Shown: positions 53,236-64,000 of the stretch, one piece after another
How the letters are laid out: each line of letters opens with the position of its first letter
How positions within the stretch are numbered: the stretch's first letter is position 1
NCBI GenBank assembly: GCA_026545765.1
Contig: CM048841.1
Coordinates: forward strand, 64,307,354 to 64,371,353
Origin: Plantago major
Taxonomy: Eukaryota > Streptophyta > Magnoliopsida > Lamiales > Plantaginaceae
Reading direction: 5' to 3'
DNA length: 64,000 bases
Translations under genes and position numbers: made by a program
Notes under the pieces: generated by a model
What the model saw: only the letters and a program-made list of their open reading frames with translations
Databases searched by the model: none
What the model was told of the DNA's origin: nothing

Positions 53236-55475
53236 ATGGCAAGACTATGGTTAACCGTAAGTAAGTCGGTCCAGCCAGATCCTGACATGTGGGTGTCGGA
53301 CATAGGTGGCATGTTAGGGTTACACACTAATATTTCATATGATGAGCATGGGCCTATTCAATGTGTAAGGTCGGAATATCCAGGGTCGGAGCCCCTAGGG
53401 TTGGTGGATTCCTTTTACCATATGTGATGTTCATCTTTGGGTTTAGCTATTTCATAGTTCAAGTCGGGTCATGTGGGGTTGCAGGATCTGAATCTGCTCT
53501 GTAGCCTTGATGATGTTCACCAAGTTACTGTTGAAAATGTGAAGAAAAACAGTGTAGTAAATAATGCCTTGTGGGGTATATTGACATGGAGACCATTTCT
53601 TAATTATTTGTTAATTGGGGAAACTAAATGTATAGTCATAAGTTACTAAGTGAAAGTTTCGATTTGATATATTGTACGTCCAAAATGGACCTTGGGTTAA
53701 TGAGAAATAGTTACTCAAAATTAAAAGGATAAATAGGATTGTCCCACATTGATAAATAACAAAAGGTTTCACTAGTTTATAACCTATCATGCCATACTAC
53801 TTGTTCAAGTGTGATGGTAAGGTTATGGAAGACTCTCTACGCGTGCGCGCAAGGCGGGTGCAAATCCTGGCCAGATTCTAAACCTAGTGGGACTTGGGTA
53901 CGACCTGCGTACACGAATACTGGACCGAAATAGACATAAGCAGTTAGCCCGCACGAGCCAACGTTTTGCTACCGGTCCGGTTGATCCTTCCATAAGCTTT
54001 GTTTTAAATTCAAATTTTGCAACTGCTAAGGAGTTACAACAGCATTATCTCAGATTTGATTTGTTGGGGGTCTAACTCCACAATCACTTAGATTTATTTA
54101 ACTCTTCCAAATGGTGCCAAGATGAGAGGCTCCTTGCTAGGTGAGGATCGAAGCGTAAGAACCAGCTGCCAACTACCCCTGATAAGACCTGCACACTTGA
54201 GTGGGGATTAGTACCCGGTTTGCTAAGTGTCAAACCGGATGAGACTTTACTCGAGGTATGCGGATCGACTCAGTATAGTGCTCGTGATGTGACTAGTGAG
54301 AAGACTTGTTCAAGTGACTTACTTGAAGTGCCACCTTATTGGGATATGTGCCTTTATAGGCTACCATTGAGATGGAAGGCCTTGCTAGGATCGCGCCATG
54401 TGTACGGCTAGGATTGAGCCACCAATGCTAAGATGAGGCCCATGTGATAATGAAGCTTTAGCCCATGCCATCTTGGGCTTTAGGGGTAATAATGGTCATT
54501 ATTGGGAGAGTTCTTGAGGATGTGACAGAGTCTGCCGAGATCTCCGGTTCGGAGGGGTCGGTCCGGATGTCTGATCCGGACAGTACCTGGTTGTCAGATG
54601 AGGAAGTTCCTCTGTCTGTCCAACTCTTCCGATTCGGAGCTCATGGGTTCGGACATCTCACTCTTTGGTGCCCACTTGCTTGGTAGCCTTTGAGATGGTC
54701 ACGCTGGATCCGAGTTAACATCCGTATCGGAGTCTTTGGGTCGGAGGGGGTGCTGACTTAGCCTATGCTCTTTTCCCAGGGAGGCTCGGACCATGGTGGG
54801 TCGGACCTATGGTTCCGGGTCGGGCCTTGCAGGTCCTAATCCTTTGTCCCTTCCTTTCAGGGTGGGTCGGACCATAGGTGGTCTGCCCGGATCGGACCAT
54901 TGACTCGGACATAAGTGCCTCGGATCCATTGGATGACTTGGGATGCCTTAGGATTCGCTCCTAGGTCCTTTATGACGGATTGGACATATGTCCGTATCAA
55001 CATGATTCAAATCTAGCATTTGTTGCTGGCTGTTACAGGATTAAAACAAATGCAGCTGTTACCTTTGTTCCTCAACTATATAATGGTCTCAGAATCAGTA
55101 AGAAGAAACGCACGAAAATTAGCCTTTCTCATCTTCTTCTTACTGTTCTTTCTCCTTCCCTATTTTCACATAAACTGAGCATCCGTTTCAGTTCGCCGAA
55201 AATTGCTACCTTGTGCGGCTAGTAGTTTTAGTTAATTGTTGTATCCTGGAAGGCAAACGCTCGACATCTCAAGCACCATAGGTGAGAGGGCGTATTTGCT
55301 TTAAGGACTCTGTGCAAGCACGAGCCTCGATTCTTGTTGTTGAAGGTGGGTTGATTTAATCTGTTTACTGTCGTTTATATATATTCGTATATATTTGAAT
55401 TACATCTTATTCTGACTAACAGTTACTTATATCTTCCCAAGGATCATCTTTGTGATGATGACGAAGTGGAATCAT
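53236..55475. repeat. Unclassified repetitive DNA rich in TCGGA words, with LTR-like pieces
   Basis: From about 53260 to 53400 and again from 54535 to 54930 the word TCGGA or its extension GGTCGGACC occurs more than fifteen times. 53738-53890 has a TCCCACATTG box followed by CTCTACGCGTGCGCGCAAGG, similar in layout to U3 of the LTR at 555-1566. 55060-55330 looks like a copia R/U5 region (CTATATAATGG at about 55075, then a pyrimidine-rich leader and CTTTAAGGACTCTGTGCAAG). No ORF is convincing. The area may be the ruins of more than one element. Confidence 0.4.
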
Positions 55476-55742
55476 CAGGGGCGTAGCCAGAATCTCGTCG
55501 TGCGTAGGCCTAAATTAATTTTTTTCCTTTAAGTATAAAATTTGGCCATTTTTTTATGGGTGAGGATAAATTTTTAACACATTTATGAATAAAATAACCT
55601 AATATTATTGAAATCATCCTATTTATAGTGTAATTTAACAAAAAATGGATAGGGCTATGTTCAAAAAAATTTAAAAAAATACATATATAATTTTTTTTTA
55701 AACAAGGTGAGCCCCACCCTTAATACACATAGCACCGCCCCT
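55476..55742. mobile_element. hAT-like MITE (CAGGGGCG family), 8-bp TSD
   Basis: Ends CAGGGGCGTAGCC and, inverted, AGGGGCGGTGC; flanked by GGAATCAT (55468-55475) and GGAATCAC (55743-55750). 267 bp, AT-rich interior, no coding capacity. Confidence 0.85.
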
Positions 55743-56428
55743 GGAATCACCTGAACATTTATTTCAGAACTACAAGCTAGCCATAAGGACGTGGACCGAA
55801 CAGAGCAGTTGTTTAGTTTTTCAGGTACCAGTAGAAGATAATATTCAACATTATAGGTTTATCCTTCGTGAATTTGGTCGCTCAAAGAGGTAGAGATATA
55901 TGGCAGATTTTCTGGCATGTCATGGTGTGGTTTGTGTGGGAATGCTTGTAAGGAAAAGATTTTTAGAGGAAAAGAGGTTAGTCCTTCGGGTTTGAAAAAA
56001 ATCTCTCTTCTTAAGAGCTCCTCTCTCTTGGCTGGAGATTGAGTTCTCTCTTCTTGTGAGTCTCAATCTTTCTTTCTTATCGTAGCCTTTGCCTGTGAGT
56101 CACACCCCAAAATATTCCGAGCGTTAACTGTGAGGCCACCTTTCAAATTTTCGAGTGTTTTCATGGTTATGGTCACTTTTCCCGGTTTGTAAGTTTTTTA
56201 TTTAGCTAGTTGTTTCTGTTTTTTCGAACTTTAAACTCAAAGATCTTTTCCGTTTCAACAGTGATTAACCTTCCTTTCTAAGCCTTCTTAAGCCTACCCA
56301 TAATTCTGGGGCTTGGGGGCTTTTCTTACTTGTTTTGCAGTGTTACAATCAGGACGTCAGGTTGATGATCATCATTCTCCATCTCTCATAGTTTTCATTG
56401 CTTGGGCGTGTAGCCTGTCTCTGTTCGT

Positions 56429-57985
56429 GTGCAGATGGATCAGATTTTGGAGGGACTAAAGGCGCAAATGAGCCTTACAGATTTAGAACAGCAACGGGTC
56501 TGCGTACCGGTGGATGTGTGGAATGAGTCGGCTTTGAATCATGATTTGTGTCTAGTCGGGAGAGTCTTGTCATGGTTGGAATATTCTCCGTCCAGTAAAG
56601 ATGCAGAAACTAGGGGTTGATAGATTGCTCATCCAATTTGAACATGATGTTGATAAGAACAGGGTATTAGGGCAGGGTCCGTGGGCGTTTGACAAAAATC
56701 TTGTGGTATTACGTACCATAAATGCAGAGGATGATCCACAATATGTCTCGCTGGATCACTGTGACTTTTTTGTTCATGCAATGGGTTTGCCGATGGTGAT
56801 GAGGCATAGAGCAATGGCGGAAGTCCTAGGCAATGCATTGGGCATTTTTAAAGACGTAGATAACTCTTATGCAAAAGGATTCACAAATCTGAGATTCATA
56901 GCTACGGTGGATATTAGAAAATCGCTACATCGAGTCATTAACATCACTGGTCCGGGAGGGCAGGAGATTCAAGTCCGTTTAGCATACGAAAGATTGCCAA
57001 ATTTCTGCTACTTCTGTGGTATTCTGGGGCACTTGTGAAAGATTGCGGGGATAGTTTGGAGCTAGCTGATTCGTATGGGGAGATACCAATAGACCAGTTG
57101 AAGTATGGTGATTGGTTGAGAGCACAGTTGAACACCCAACAGAATAAAGTAGTACAAGGCAGTCTTCACCGGAATCTGGGTCAACAGTCCCGTGCGGATC
57201 AGGCCACCACTTGGCATTCTACTTCGTCCCAGGTAAGGGGTGTGAATGAAAATTCTGACAATTTGAGGGACCAGGAGGTAAAAATTCAAGAGATTGCACC
57301 AAATAACCAAATGGAGAAAACAGGGGAGGATTCTATGCAATCTGGTAAAGTTGTTGGTGGAAAACATAAAGGAAAGGAGGTGGTTAAGTTGGAGGAAGAT
57401 ATTGAGGGAGATACGGGTATGGAAATAGTTATAACTAATCCCTTAAACCTAGCACACCAAAATCCCTGCCTTTCCTAGAATATTTCCTTCACACCTAGCA
57501 TGAACCTGGACAAAACTCCTATGCTTTTGGATCCAACTCTCGGGCAGCAATTAGCCCTACAAGCCCAACCCATTGTTGAGCATTCAAGCCCAAGTCCACT
57601 AGCCATTATCCCAGCCATTAGTCCACTCCAAACTATAACCCAAATTGGACCCTCTTCCTCATCAGCCCAACTCAGCTTCACGCCAGGAGCCCAATTCAAT
57701 CAGGCCACAACCCACGACATATTTCTAGCCCATCTTCGAGCCAACCCACCCAAACCCGGAACCAACTCTACCATTGTTCAACCCAAATCCAGGAAACTTA
57801 GTAAGCCCAAACTGATCAGGAGATCCCTTCAGCCCAACTTTGACCTAGTAGACGCCCCACTGCTAAGTAGGAAGAGAGGCCGCCCCGTGGGCAGCAAGAA
57901 TAGAGAGCCAGGCAGTAAAGAATTATCTGATGGTATGGATAAAGAGAACGTGGAACCAAGCCAGAAGAGATTGTGTTGTGGATAA
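56429..57985 (+). pseudogene. LINE ORF1: DUF4283 domain and CCHC knuckle
   Basis: RNA-binding/chaperone protein of plant L1 elements. MDQILEGLKAQMSLTDLEQQ starts it; a frameshift near 56600 joins the DUF4283 fold (RLLIQFEHDVDKNRVLGQGPW, FDKNLVVLR, FFVHAMGLPM, VDIRKSLHRVI) and the zinc knuckle YERLPNFCYFCGILGHL followed, after a lost base at 57037, by KDC. The rest is a low-complexity Pro/Gln-rich tail with a stop at 57476, and a basic end (RKLSKPKLIRRSLQPNF, KRGRPVGSKNREPG). Confidence 0.9.
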
Positions 57986-58039
57986 TGGTGCATCAAACTT
58001 ACCAGAGGCAGGAGTTGCTGAGGAAACCCGGCTACCCCA

Positions 58040-59270
58040 ATGAGTTGCCTAAGTTGGAACTGTCAAGGGTTTGGGAACCCCCGGACAGTTCGTGTATTAA
58101 GAGAACTCCTTGGAGATCTCATCCCCAATGTGGTCTTTCTCATGGAAACGAAGCTTGACGACCGTGGGTTTGATCGGTTACACAACAATTTAAACATGTT
58201 TGGCATGGGAGTCGTAGCAGTAGGTAAATCTAGCGGCTTGGCGTTACTTTGGGATAAGGAGACATCGGTTACGGTATTGAGTTACAGTAAACACCATATC
58301 GATGCTAATATCCAGTTGAGAGATAGTACAATACTGTGGAGATTCACGGGCTTTTATGGAGAGCCGGAGACATAAAAAAGGAAGAGTACTTGGAATATGT
58401 TGAGATCTTTAGGCTCGGTTTCACACAGGGAATGGTTGGTGTTAGGAGATTTTAATGAGATTTTAAAACATGAGGAGAAATTGGGAGGACCTTTGACACC
58501 GGAATGGAGGTTACGTGATTTTCGGGAGACTTTGACACTTAATGACCTGATAGACCTTGGCTTTACGGGATATCCATACACATGGACCAATCGAAGGGAG
58601 GAACCCCACAATACCAAAATCAGATTAGACATAAGGGGTTGCTAATCCAAAATGGTGTGAAGCTTTTCCCAATCACCACATTCACCACCATACAGTAAGG
58701 AGATCGGACCATTTGGATGTCTAAGCTACCTTCTCCTCAGCCCCACCTACCTACCAAAACCATACCCATCCACCTACCCACCAAAATCGAACCAACCCAG
58801 CTTCTCACCAGAAGCGATCGAACCCATCTTCCTGCCATAATCAACCCAACTTACACAACCATACCCAGCCACCACATAACCGTAGACCCAAGCCATTCAG
58901 ATTCGAGCAAGTGTGGCTCCGGTCGGATGAGTGCCAGGAGGTAATTCGCGAGTCCTGGGCTCGGGAAGGGGAGTTTTTTACGAGTTTGGAAAATTGCTCA
59001 ACCGGGCTTTTGAATTGGAGCAGAGCTAAGTATCCAAACATTAAGGAGGAGATTCGCCACCTGAATAGGAATTGGAGAAGTTAAATCATCTGCCTTACTC
59101 GTCTGAGGTGAAAACGAAAGAAAGGGAGTTGAAGTCGAATTTGGAGGATATGTTGGATAGAGAGGAATCATTGTGGCAACAACGAGCAAAATAGCAGTGG
59201 CTTGCGGAGGGGGATCGCAACACTGAATTTTTTCATTCCCAGGCCTCCAAAAGACATAAGCAGAATCAGA
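58040..59270 (+). pseudogene. LINE ORF2, endonuclease domain
   Basis: The apurinic-like endonuclease that nicks the target. MSCLSWNCQGFGNPRTVRVL (catalytic Asn), VVFLMETKLDD (catalytic Glu), FTGFYGEPE, a stop at 58373, then EWLVLGDFNEIL (Asp/Asn pair), DLGFTGYPYTWTNRR, another break at 58644 and RRSDH (catalytic Asp-His, about 58690-58714). A long Pro-rich aberrant frame crosses 58717-58944. The link to RT contains a TAG at 59193 followed by WLAEGDRNTEFFHSQASKR. Confidence 0.9.
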
Positions 59271-60905
59271 TTATAGGGTTGAAAGATTCGATGGGAATTT
59301 TACAGTTGGAGCAAGGAGCTATGGGTAAAATCGCTTTGGATTACTTTGGCGAAATCTTTTCCAGCATTCACCCCACGGAGCAGGATATTGAACGAGTGGT
59401 GGAAACTATGAGATCGAAGGTAGATAGTTCTATCAACCGAGTCCTGTCCAGAAAGTACCCTCCAAAGGAGGTAAGATATGCTCTTTTTGATATGTTTCCT
59501 ACCAAATCCCCTGGACCCGATGGTATGCCTGCTTTATTTTATCAAAAATTCTGGCATATTGTTGGTAAACATGTTACTGATTGTGTGCTGAAAATTCTGA
59601 ACCATAACTGCCTTCACCCTAAGCTAAATTTCACTCATATTATCCTTATCCCGAAATGTAAAGCACCAGAATTAATTACCCAGTTCAGGCCTATAAGTTT
59701 GAGTAACATTATTTTTAAAATAGCTTCTAAAGCTATCACTAATAGACTCAAACCCCATATGCATCAAATCATAGCCGAGACCCAATCTGCTTTTGTGCTT
59801 AATAGGTTAATTACTGATAATGTGTTGGTTTCTTATGAGCTTAAGCATTTTTTGAAACGGAAAACGAAGGGCAGAGATGCTTATATGGCTCTCAAATTAG
59901 ATATGAGTAAGGCTTATGACCGGGTTGAGTGGCCTTTCCTTGAAAGTGTGTTGCATAGGTTAGGTTTCGAGCATGCTTTTATTCATTTAATTATGCGATG
60001 TGTGCGTTCAGTATCTTACTCTATTAGACTGAACAGTGAGTTATTTGGCCCCATCCAGCCTGAGAGAGGGTTACGCCAAGGGGACCCGTTATCCCCCTAT
60101 ATGTTCCTTTTCTGTACGAAGGATTTTAGTTCTTTGATTGTGGATGCTGAGTCTAGGGGAGTTCTGCAAGGTTATTGTTAGTCCTTCGGCACCTTCCATT
60201 TCCCATTTACTTTTTGCGGATGATACACTGATTTTCAGTGATGCTTCTAGGGACTCTGCTGTTGAGATTAATAGGATTCTTGATAGGTACAGTCTGGCCT
60301 CTGTCAACTAATAAATCTTGAAAAATCAACAGTGGTTTTTAGTAAGAATATTGGAGTGGATATAGTCGGGGAGGTGAGGTGAGGAGTATCTTGCCAGTAG
60401 AGGTTGTGGCAAAACACAAGAAGTATCTGGGGTTACCCACGGAAATGGGGGGGGGGGGGTCGAAGAAGGAGGTTTTTAGTTGGATTAGAGAGAGGATGTG
60501 GGCTAGAACTCAGGGTTTTGGGGAGAAGAACCTTTCTAGGACGGGGAAGGAAGTTATGATCAAGTCGGTGCTACAGTCTATTCCTACTTATGTGATGGGT
60601 TGCTTTAAGCTACCTGAATACTTTATTCATGAGTTGGAGTCTATGATTGCCAAATTCTAGTGGGGGGATGGGCAAAAAGATAAGATACATTGGGTTAAGT
60701 GGGACGCTTTATGTGAGAGTAAGAGAGATGGTGGTATGGGCTTCCGGGACCTTATTTCTTTCAACTTAGCAATGTTGGGTAAACAGGTTTGGCGCATTAT
60801 CCAACAACCTAACTCTCTTCTTAGTCAGATTCTTAAGGCCAAATATTTTCCTACTTGTGACGTCTTAGAGGCAAAACCCAATCCAAGTGCGTCATTTACT
60901 TAGAA
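59271..60905 (+). pseudogene. LINE ORF2, reverse transcriptase domain
   Basis: RT that copies the RNA at the nick. It keeps SPGPDGMPALFYQKFW, IILIPKCKAPELITQFRPIS, LSNIIFKIASKAITNRLK, ETQSAFVLNRLITDNVLV, ALKLDMSKAYDRVEW (first Asp), RGLRQGDPLSPYMFLF and, after a shift at 60178, LLFADDTLIFS (catalytic FADD at 60213-60224). KYLGLPTEMGG and GKEVMIKSVLQSIPTYVMGCF belong to the thumb. A G-run at 60448-60457 marks another probable indel; TAG codons occur at 60658 and 60901. Confidence 0.92.
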
Positions 60906-61603
60906 AAGTATTATGGGGTCTATCGGGCTTGTAAAGAGAGGAATAATTTGGCGTATTGGAGATGGCACCTCTGTTAGCGTATGGAACGATAGGTGGATAC
61001 CTAGTACTGTTAATAGAAGACCGCTGACTCCAGATATCTTACACATTGGGGACACAACAGTCTCGAATTTCATTAAACCGGATGGGATGGGATGGGACAG
61101 AACTTTGTTGGAGTGTGTGTTTTGGGATAGCGATATAGACGCAATCTTACAGATACCCACAGGTATTCCAGGTGATGCTGATGTAAGGCGGTGGTTTTTT
61201 TAACAAAAGCGGCTTCTACTCGGTGCATTCAGCCTACTACGTGGCAAGAGATATGAAAAGGGAGAGGCATAGTCATATGGCCTCTACGTTAGTTAGTAGG
61301 CAGCGTAACTGGTCCTTTATTTGGAACCTTGGCGTGCCAAATAAAGTTCGTGTCTTCCTTTGGCGGCTCCTCCGCAATGGCCTCCCTGTCCTTCATAATC
61401 TGGAAAATAGATGCATTTCAGTTGATAACCTGTGCCCATTCTGCTTGCATACAGATGAAACAGTGTTGCATACATTTAAGCATTGTCATTTTGCAAGACT
61501 TGTGTGGGCTATGTCTGATTTGCCTGCGGAGGCTTTATTTGTTTCTTCTAATGACACTTGGGATTGGATACACCACATTAAACAGGTACTAAAGCTGGAG
61601 TAG
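60906..61603 (+). pseudogene. LINE ORF2, zinc-binding (zf-RVT) region
   Basis: Plant L1 module between RT and RNase H: GIIWRIGDGTSVSVWNDRWIP, a shift at 61200 and then the zf-RVT motif WNLGVPNKVRVFLWRLLRNG with CPFCLHTDETVLHTFKHCHF (Cys/His pairs) and VWAMSDLP. A TAG at 61601 separates it from RNase H. Confidence 0.88.
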
Positions 61604-61615
61604 TTCGAGCTGTTC

Positions 61616-62212
61616 GTGTGTGTTTGCTGGGCCATTTGGTACGCGAGGAATGGGCCGGTTCATGAAAAAAAGGAGCCGGATGCGCGAGATCTGATTCAGT
61701 TTGCTGGTGGATACCTGCAACGATTTAAGGAGGCCAAGAAACTCTATACGCCGACACAGCCTTTGGATTCTCCAAAGCAGTGGACACTTCCGACTGGTGA
61801 CTGCATCAAGGTTAATGTGGACGCCTCTATTTTGAAGCAACTTACTGGAGCGGGACTTGGAGTTATTGCGAGGGACTCCACAGGTACTGTGCTGGCCTGG
61901 AGGCAGCGTTTCATTCCCCATATTATGTGCCCGGAAATCACAGAATCGATGGTGATCCTAGAAGGGGTAAAGATGGCAATGGAGCTTGGATGGCCACATG
62001 TGATTGTCGAATGTATTTGGGAGTCATTAGCGATTAACTCCACCGATACTTGCTTGTCTTCTGGAGGGGCATTTGTGGATGCTACTAGACACTTGGTTCA
62101 ATGTTTTTCTACCATTACTTTTCATCATATTTTTCGTAGTGCAAATAAGGTAGCACATGAATTGTCTAGGCAAGTGACTGGCAACTGTGATGGTGTGGAT
62201 TTACCATGCTAG
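61616..62212 (+). pseudogene. LINE ORF2, C-terminal RNase H (RVT_3 type)
   Basis: RNase H domain acquired by many plant L1 lineages to remove template RNA. CVCWAIWYARNGPVHEKK leads to VNVDASILKQLTGAGLGVIARD (first Asp), ESMVILEGVKMAMELGW (Glu) and VIVECIWESLAI, where the family normally has an Asp (VESDS-like), so one catalytic residue seems lost. HHIFRSANKVAHELSRQ is the C-terminal helix. The frame ends at 62210-62212, the natural ORF2 end. Confidence 0.88.
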
Positions 62213-62289
62213 CTTCAAAACTTTGTATTGATTCTTTGATGAATGGAAACAACCTTCTCACAAAAATAGAAAAAAGGTTAGTCCTTCGG

Positions 62290-63735
62290 AGATTGTTGAA
62301 AAGATCAAAGCAAGTACTTGGAAAGCCTTTTATGGGTACACGGAATGGAAATATGTGTATTGAATTTGGTTTAATTGGGAGAAGTGTGTTCCGTTTCATA
62401 TAGTTCCGAAGAAACTGAGTTTTGGCTAGGATTGGTACTGTATTTTTGTGCCTGTCAGTTGGAGCCTGGAGGCCTGGTGATATTTTGATAAATCAAGCAA
62501 TGGGTCTATTGTTTGGCATTTTTATGTTGGTTTAATTAGGATATTAGTTTTGTTATTTTTATATATTTTTTGAATTATTAAAAATATTTTTACAATCTTT
62601 TAAAAATTTAAAATAATTAATGTTAAAAAATTAATTATTTTTATTATTTTTTGTTTTTTTCAAAAATTAATTTTAATTTTATTGTTAATGTTTAATAATT
62701 TTTTTATTACTTTTCTTATTTTTATATATTTTTCTGAATCATTAAAAATGAATTTATAATTTTTCTAATTTAAAATTCAGAATTAATTTGTCCCTGATAA
62801 TTTAGAAATTTTAAATTTGCCGATCAAATTAAAATCGAGTAAACGATGACATTTAACAGTAAATTGTCTGAAGTACCTTAATTAAACGGTTATAGTGTAC
62901 CTAAATTGAACATAGCCATTTTAGTCTAACTAAAATTCACTGCCATATCGTGGTGTAATAAAAAAAAAAATACCACCTTTTGATATGTGAGAATAAATCA
63001 AATAGAAACCCTTGAATTGCAGAAAGTAGTAGACTAGTAGTAGTGTACTACTGTGTTACATCAAAACGTGATTTGGTATCACAGGATGATTAAGGTGGCA
63101 GCTAAGCCTAAATCGCATCCGCAATATATCACAAAAAGGCTATCATGCATCATATCAACTCAAGACTGAGACTGCTCACATGACATGAAATAGGGCCAAA
63201 TCTAGGTTTTTTTTTCCATTGCTAAACTTTAATTAATTAAATAATAATAAATAATTATTAAAAAACTCAAAATTAATAACCGTAAAATATATTAAATTCA
63301 TAAATAACATCGATCTTGTATAATTCTCATCGAAAATTACATTTTCAACCATTCTTACAAATGTATATTATTTACCAGTCAAATGTTTTATAAAATTAGT
63401 ACTAGAAATACTTTTAAAAAATTAGTTGTAATTAGACATAAAGTCTTTCAATATCATTTTTTTTTCTAGAAACCATGCTAGAAAAAAATCATACAAACAC
63501 ACTCGTGTAGTGGCAATTAATATTGTCTTTTTATATTTGATAAGAAAAATAGACCGTACCGAACATTAAAAAAAGAATCATTTTTTACATATATATTAGA
63601 TGGAAAATTCTGAAACTGAGCCCGTACCAAACGTGGCAGGAATGCTCTTAGAACGAGATCACCTATTTAAGTGTAAAGTAAGATTGCTTCAAACGGAAAC
63701 ACTTAAGAATCCAAGGTGTCTATGGTCGTTAATGG
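62290..63735. other. LINE insertion target and very AT-rich intergenic DNA
   Basis: 62500-62830 is almost pure A/T with TTAAAAATT/AATTTTTAA words. No coding frame is credible; the 102-codon frame at 63600-63908 is a decayed retroelement end (see below). Nothing else was recognised. Confidence 0.5.
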
Positions 63736-63975
63736 ACAAGACGTTTCGGAGTGAAACAATAAGGAAGCTTATTGTGTTGATATTATTGTCTTGGTTACAC
63801 AAAACGCCGACCAGTTCAAGGCACCACGTCCACCGTATGGCAAGTAAATCCGATGGCATTCTACTAGGGACGATTCAATGTCAAAGACAATGGATCCCAA
63901 TGCAATAAAATTTAATGCTGGAAAACTGAAGTGCGTGAAGCACCGTGTGCACGAATTTTTATTCATGTGGTGGAT
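63736..63975 (+). mobile_element. 3' internal end of a second copia-like element, related to 1-554
   Basis: Shares with 310-554: ATTATTGTCTTGGTTACAC versus CATTGTCTTGTTACAC, AGTTCAAGGCA-CACGTCCA versus AGTTCAAGGCATCGCGTCCA, TGGCAAGTAAATCCGATGGC versus TTGGCAAGTATATCCGATGG, and ATTCATGTGG. Same orientation as the copy at the window start. Confidence 0.55.
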
Positions 63976-64000
63976 TGTTGGAATATTTAATTAAAGTGTG
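63976..64000 (+). mobile_element. Start of an LTR, cut by the window edge
   Basis: TGTTGGAATATTTAATTAAA follows the polypurine-like GTGGTGGAT, as TGTTGG follows GTGGGGGAT at 555. The remainder lies outside. Confidence 0.5.

Larger units (their letters stand above)
55990..62274 (+). mobile_element. Near full-length plant L1-type LINE, 15-bp TSD
   Basis: Exact copies of AGGTTAGTCCTTCGG (55975-55989 and 62275-62289) flank a 6285-bp element. It has a CT-rich 5' UTR (from TCTCTCTTCTTAAGAGC), ORF1 (56429-57985), ORF2 (58040-62212) and a short 3' UTR ending in an A-rich tail (CACAAAAATAGAAAAA). A complete 5' end is unusual, since most LINE copies are 5'-truncated. At least ten stops or frameshifts make it inactive. 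Confidence 0.93.

Noticed and set aside
58717-58944. Pro/Thr-rich frame in the LINE as a separate gene
   Set aside because: It is an out-of-frame reading of the segment linking endonuclease and RT.
1-64000. CRISPR arrays, tRNA genes, phage or operon-type systems
   Set aside because: No regularly spaced identical repeats, cloverleaf sequences or prokaryotic gene organisation were found; all content is plant nuclear.

Overview
This window is plant nuclear DNA, almost certainly from a eudicot. It carries plant-type Ty1/copia (Sirevirus and other lineages), a plant L1-type LINE with a C-terminal RNase H, a Cassandra-type LTR containing 5S rRNA sequence, hAT, Stowaway and Mutator-like MITEs, a phytocystatin and a plant nepenthesin/PCS1-like aspartic protease. 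Recurrent CTGAACTGAAC-type repeats remind me of Caryophyllales genomes, but I cannot fix the family from sequence alone. The region is gene-poor. Only two genes look intact: a secreted cystatin (5347-5712, minus) and an intronless aspartic protease (50754-52121, plus). Nearly everything else is transposon sequence in various states of decay.

Layout. 1-1566: 3' end of a copia-like element plus its probable LTR; a related 3' end restarts at 63.7 kb. 2098-4050: minus-strand Sirevirus-type LTR with polypurine tract and pre-PPT region, abutting a broken last-exon fragment of the complex I 75-kDa subunit (4088-4410). 4.5-7.7 kb: hAT fragment, cystatin, an A-tailed retroposon with a 13-bp target duplication, a long TA microsatellite. 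7.7-24.4 kb: a copia gag fragment cut by an inverted Sirevirus LTR, then a truncated Sirevirus (partial LTR, PBS, gag), then a second longer Sirevirus (1434-bp 5' LTR, PBS, gag, protease/integrase/RT/RNase H, then a 5-kb third coding region with its own TATA-like promoter and four short phase-0 introns) that has no 3' LTR in the window. 25-31 kb: Mutator-like terminal-inverted-repeat elements and a decayed Harbinger-associated Myb/SANT-like gene. 34.4-43.0 kb: a copia element bounded by a GAGAT duplication, carrying a nested hAT element and a nested 1.9-kb solo LTR. 43-50 kb: a second A-tailed retroposon, a palindrome-rich element, several Stowaway and hAT MITEs, and a Cassandra solo LTR. 50.7-52.1 kb: aspartic protease. 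53-55.5 kb: TCGGA-rich repetitive DNA of unknown type. 55.98-62.29 kb: a nearly full-length LINE with a 15-bp target duplication.

The most interesting part is the 10-24 kb Sirevirus. Its third ORF looks like an intron-bearing, self-promoted accessory gene inside a retroelement, and one word (CTCAGAAAGG) recurs in its LTR, coding regions in several frames and spacers far beyond chance. No tRNA gene, CRISPR array or prokaryotic-type operon was seen. All family assignments are from reading motifs; no database search was run.
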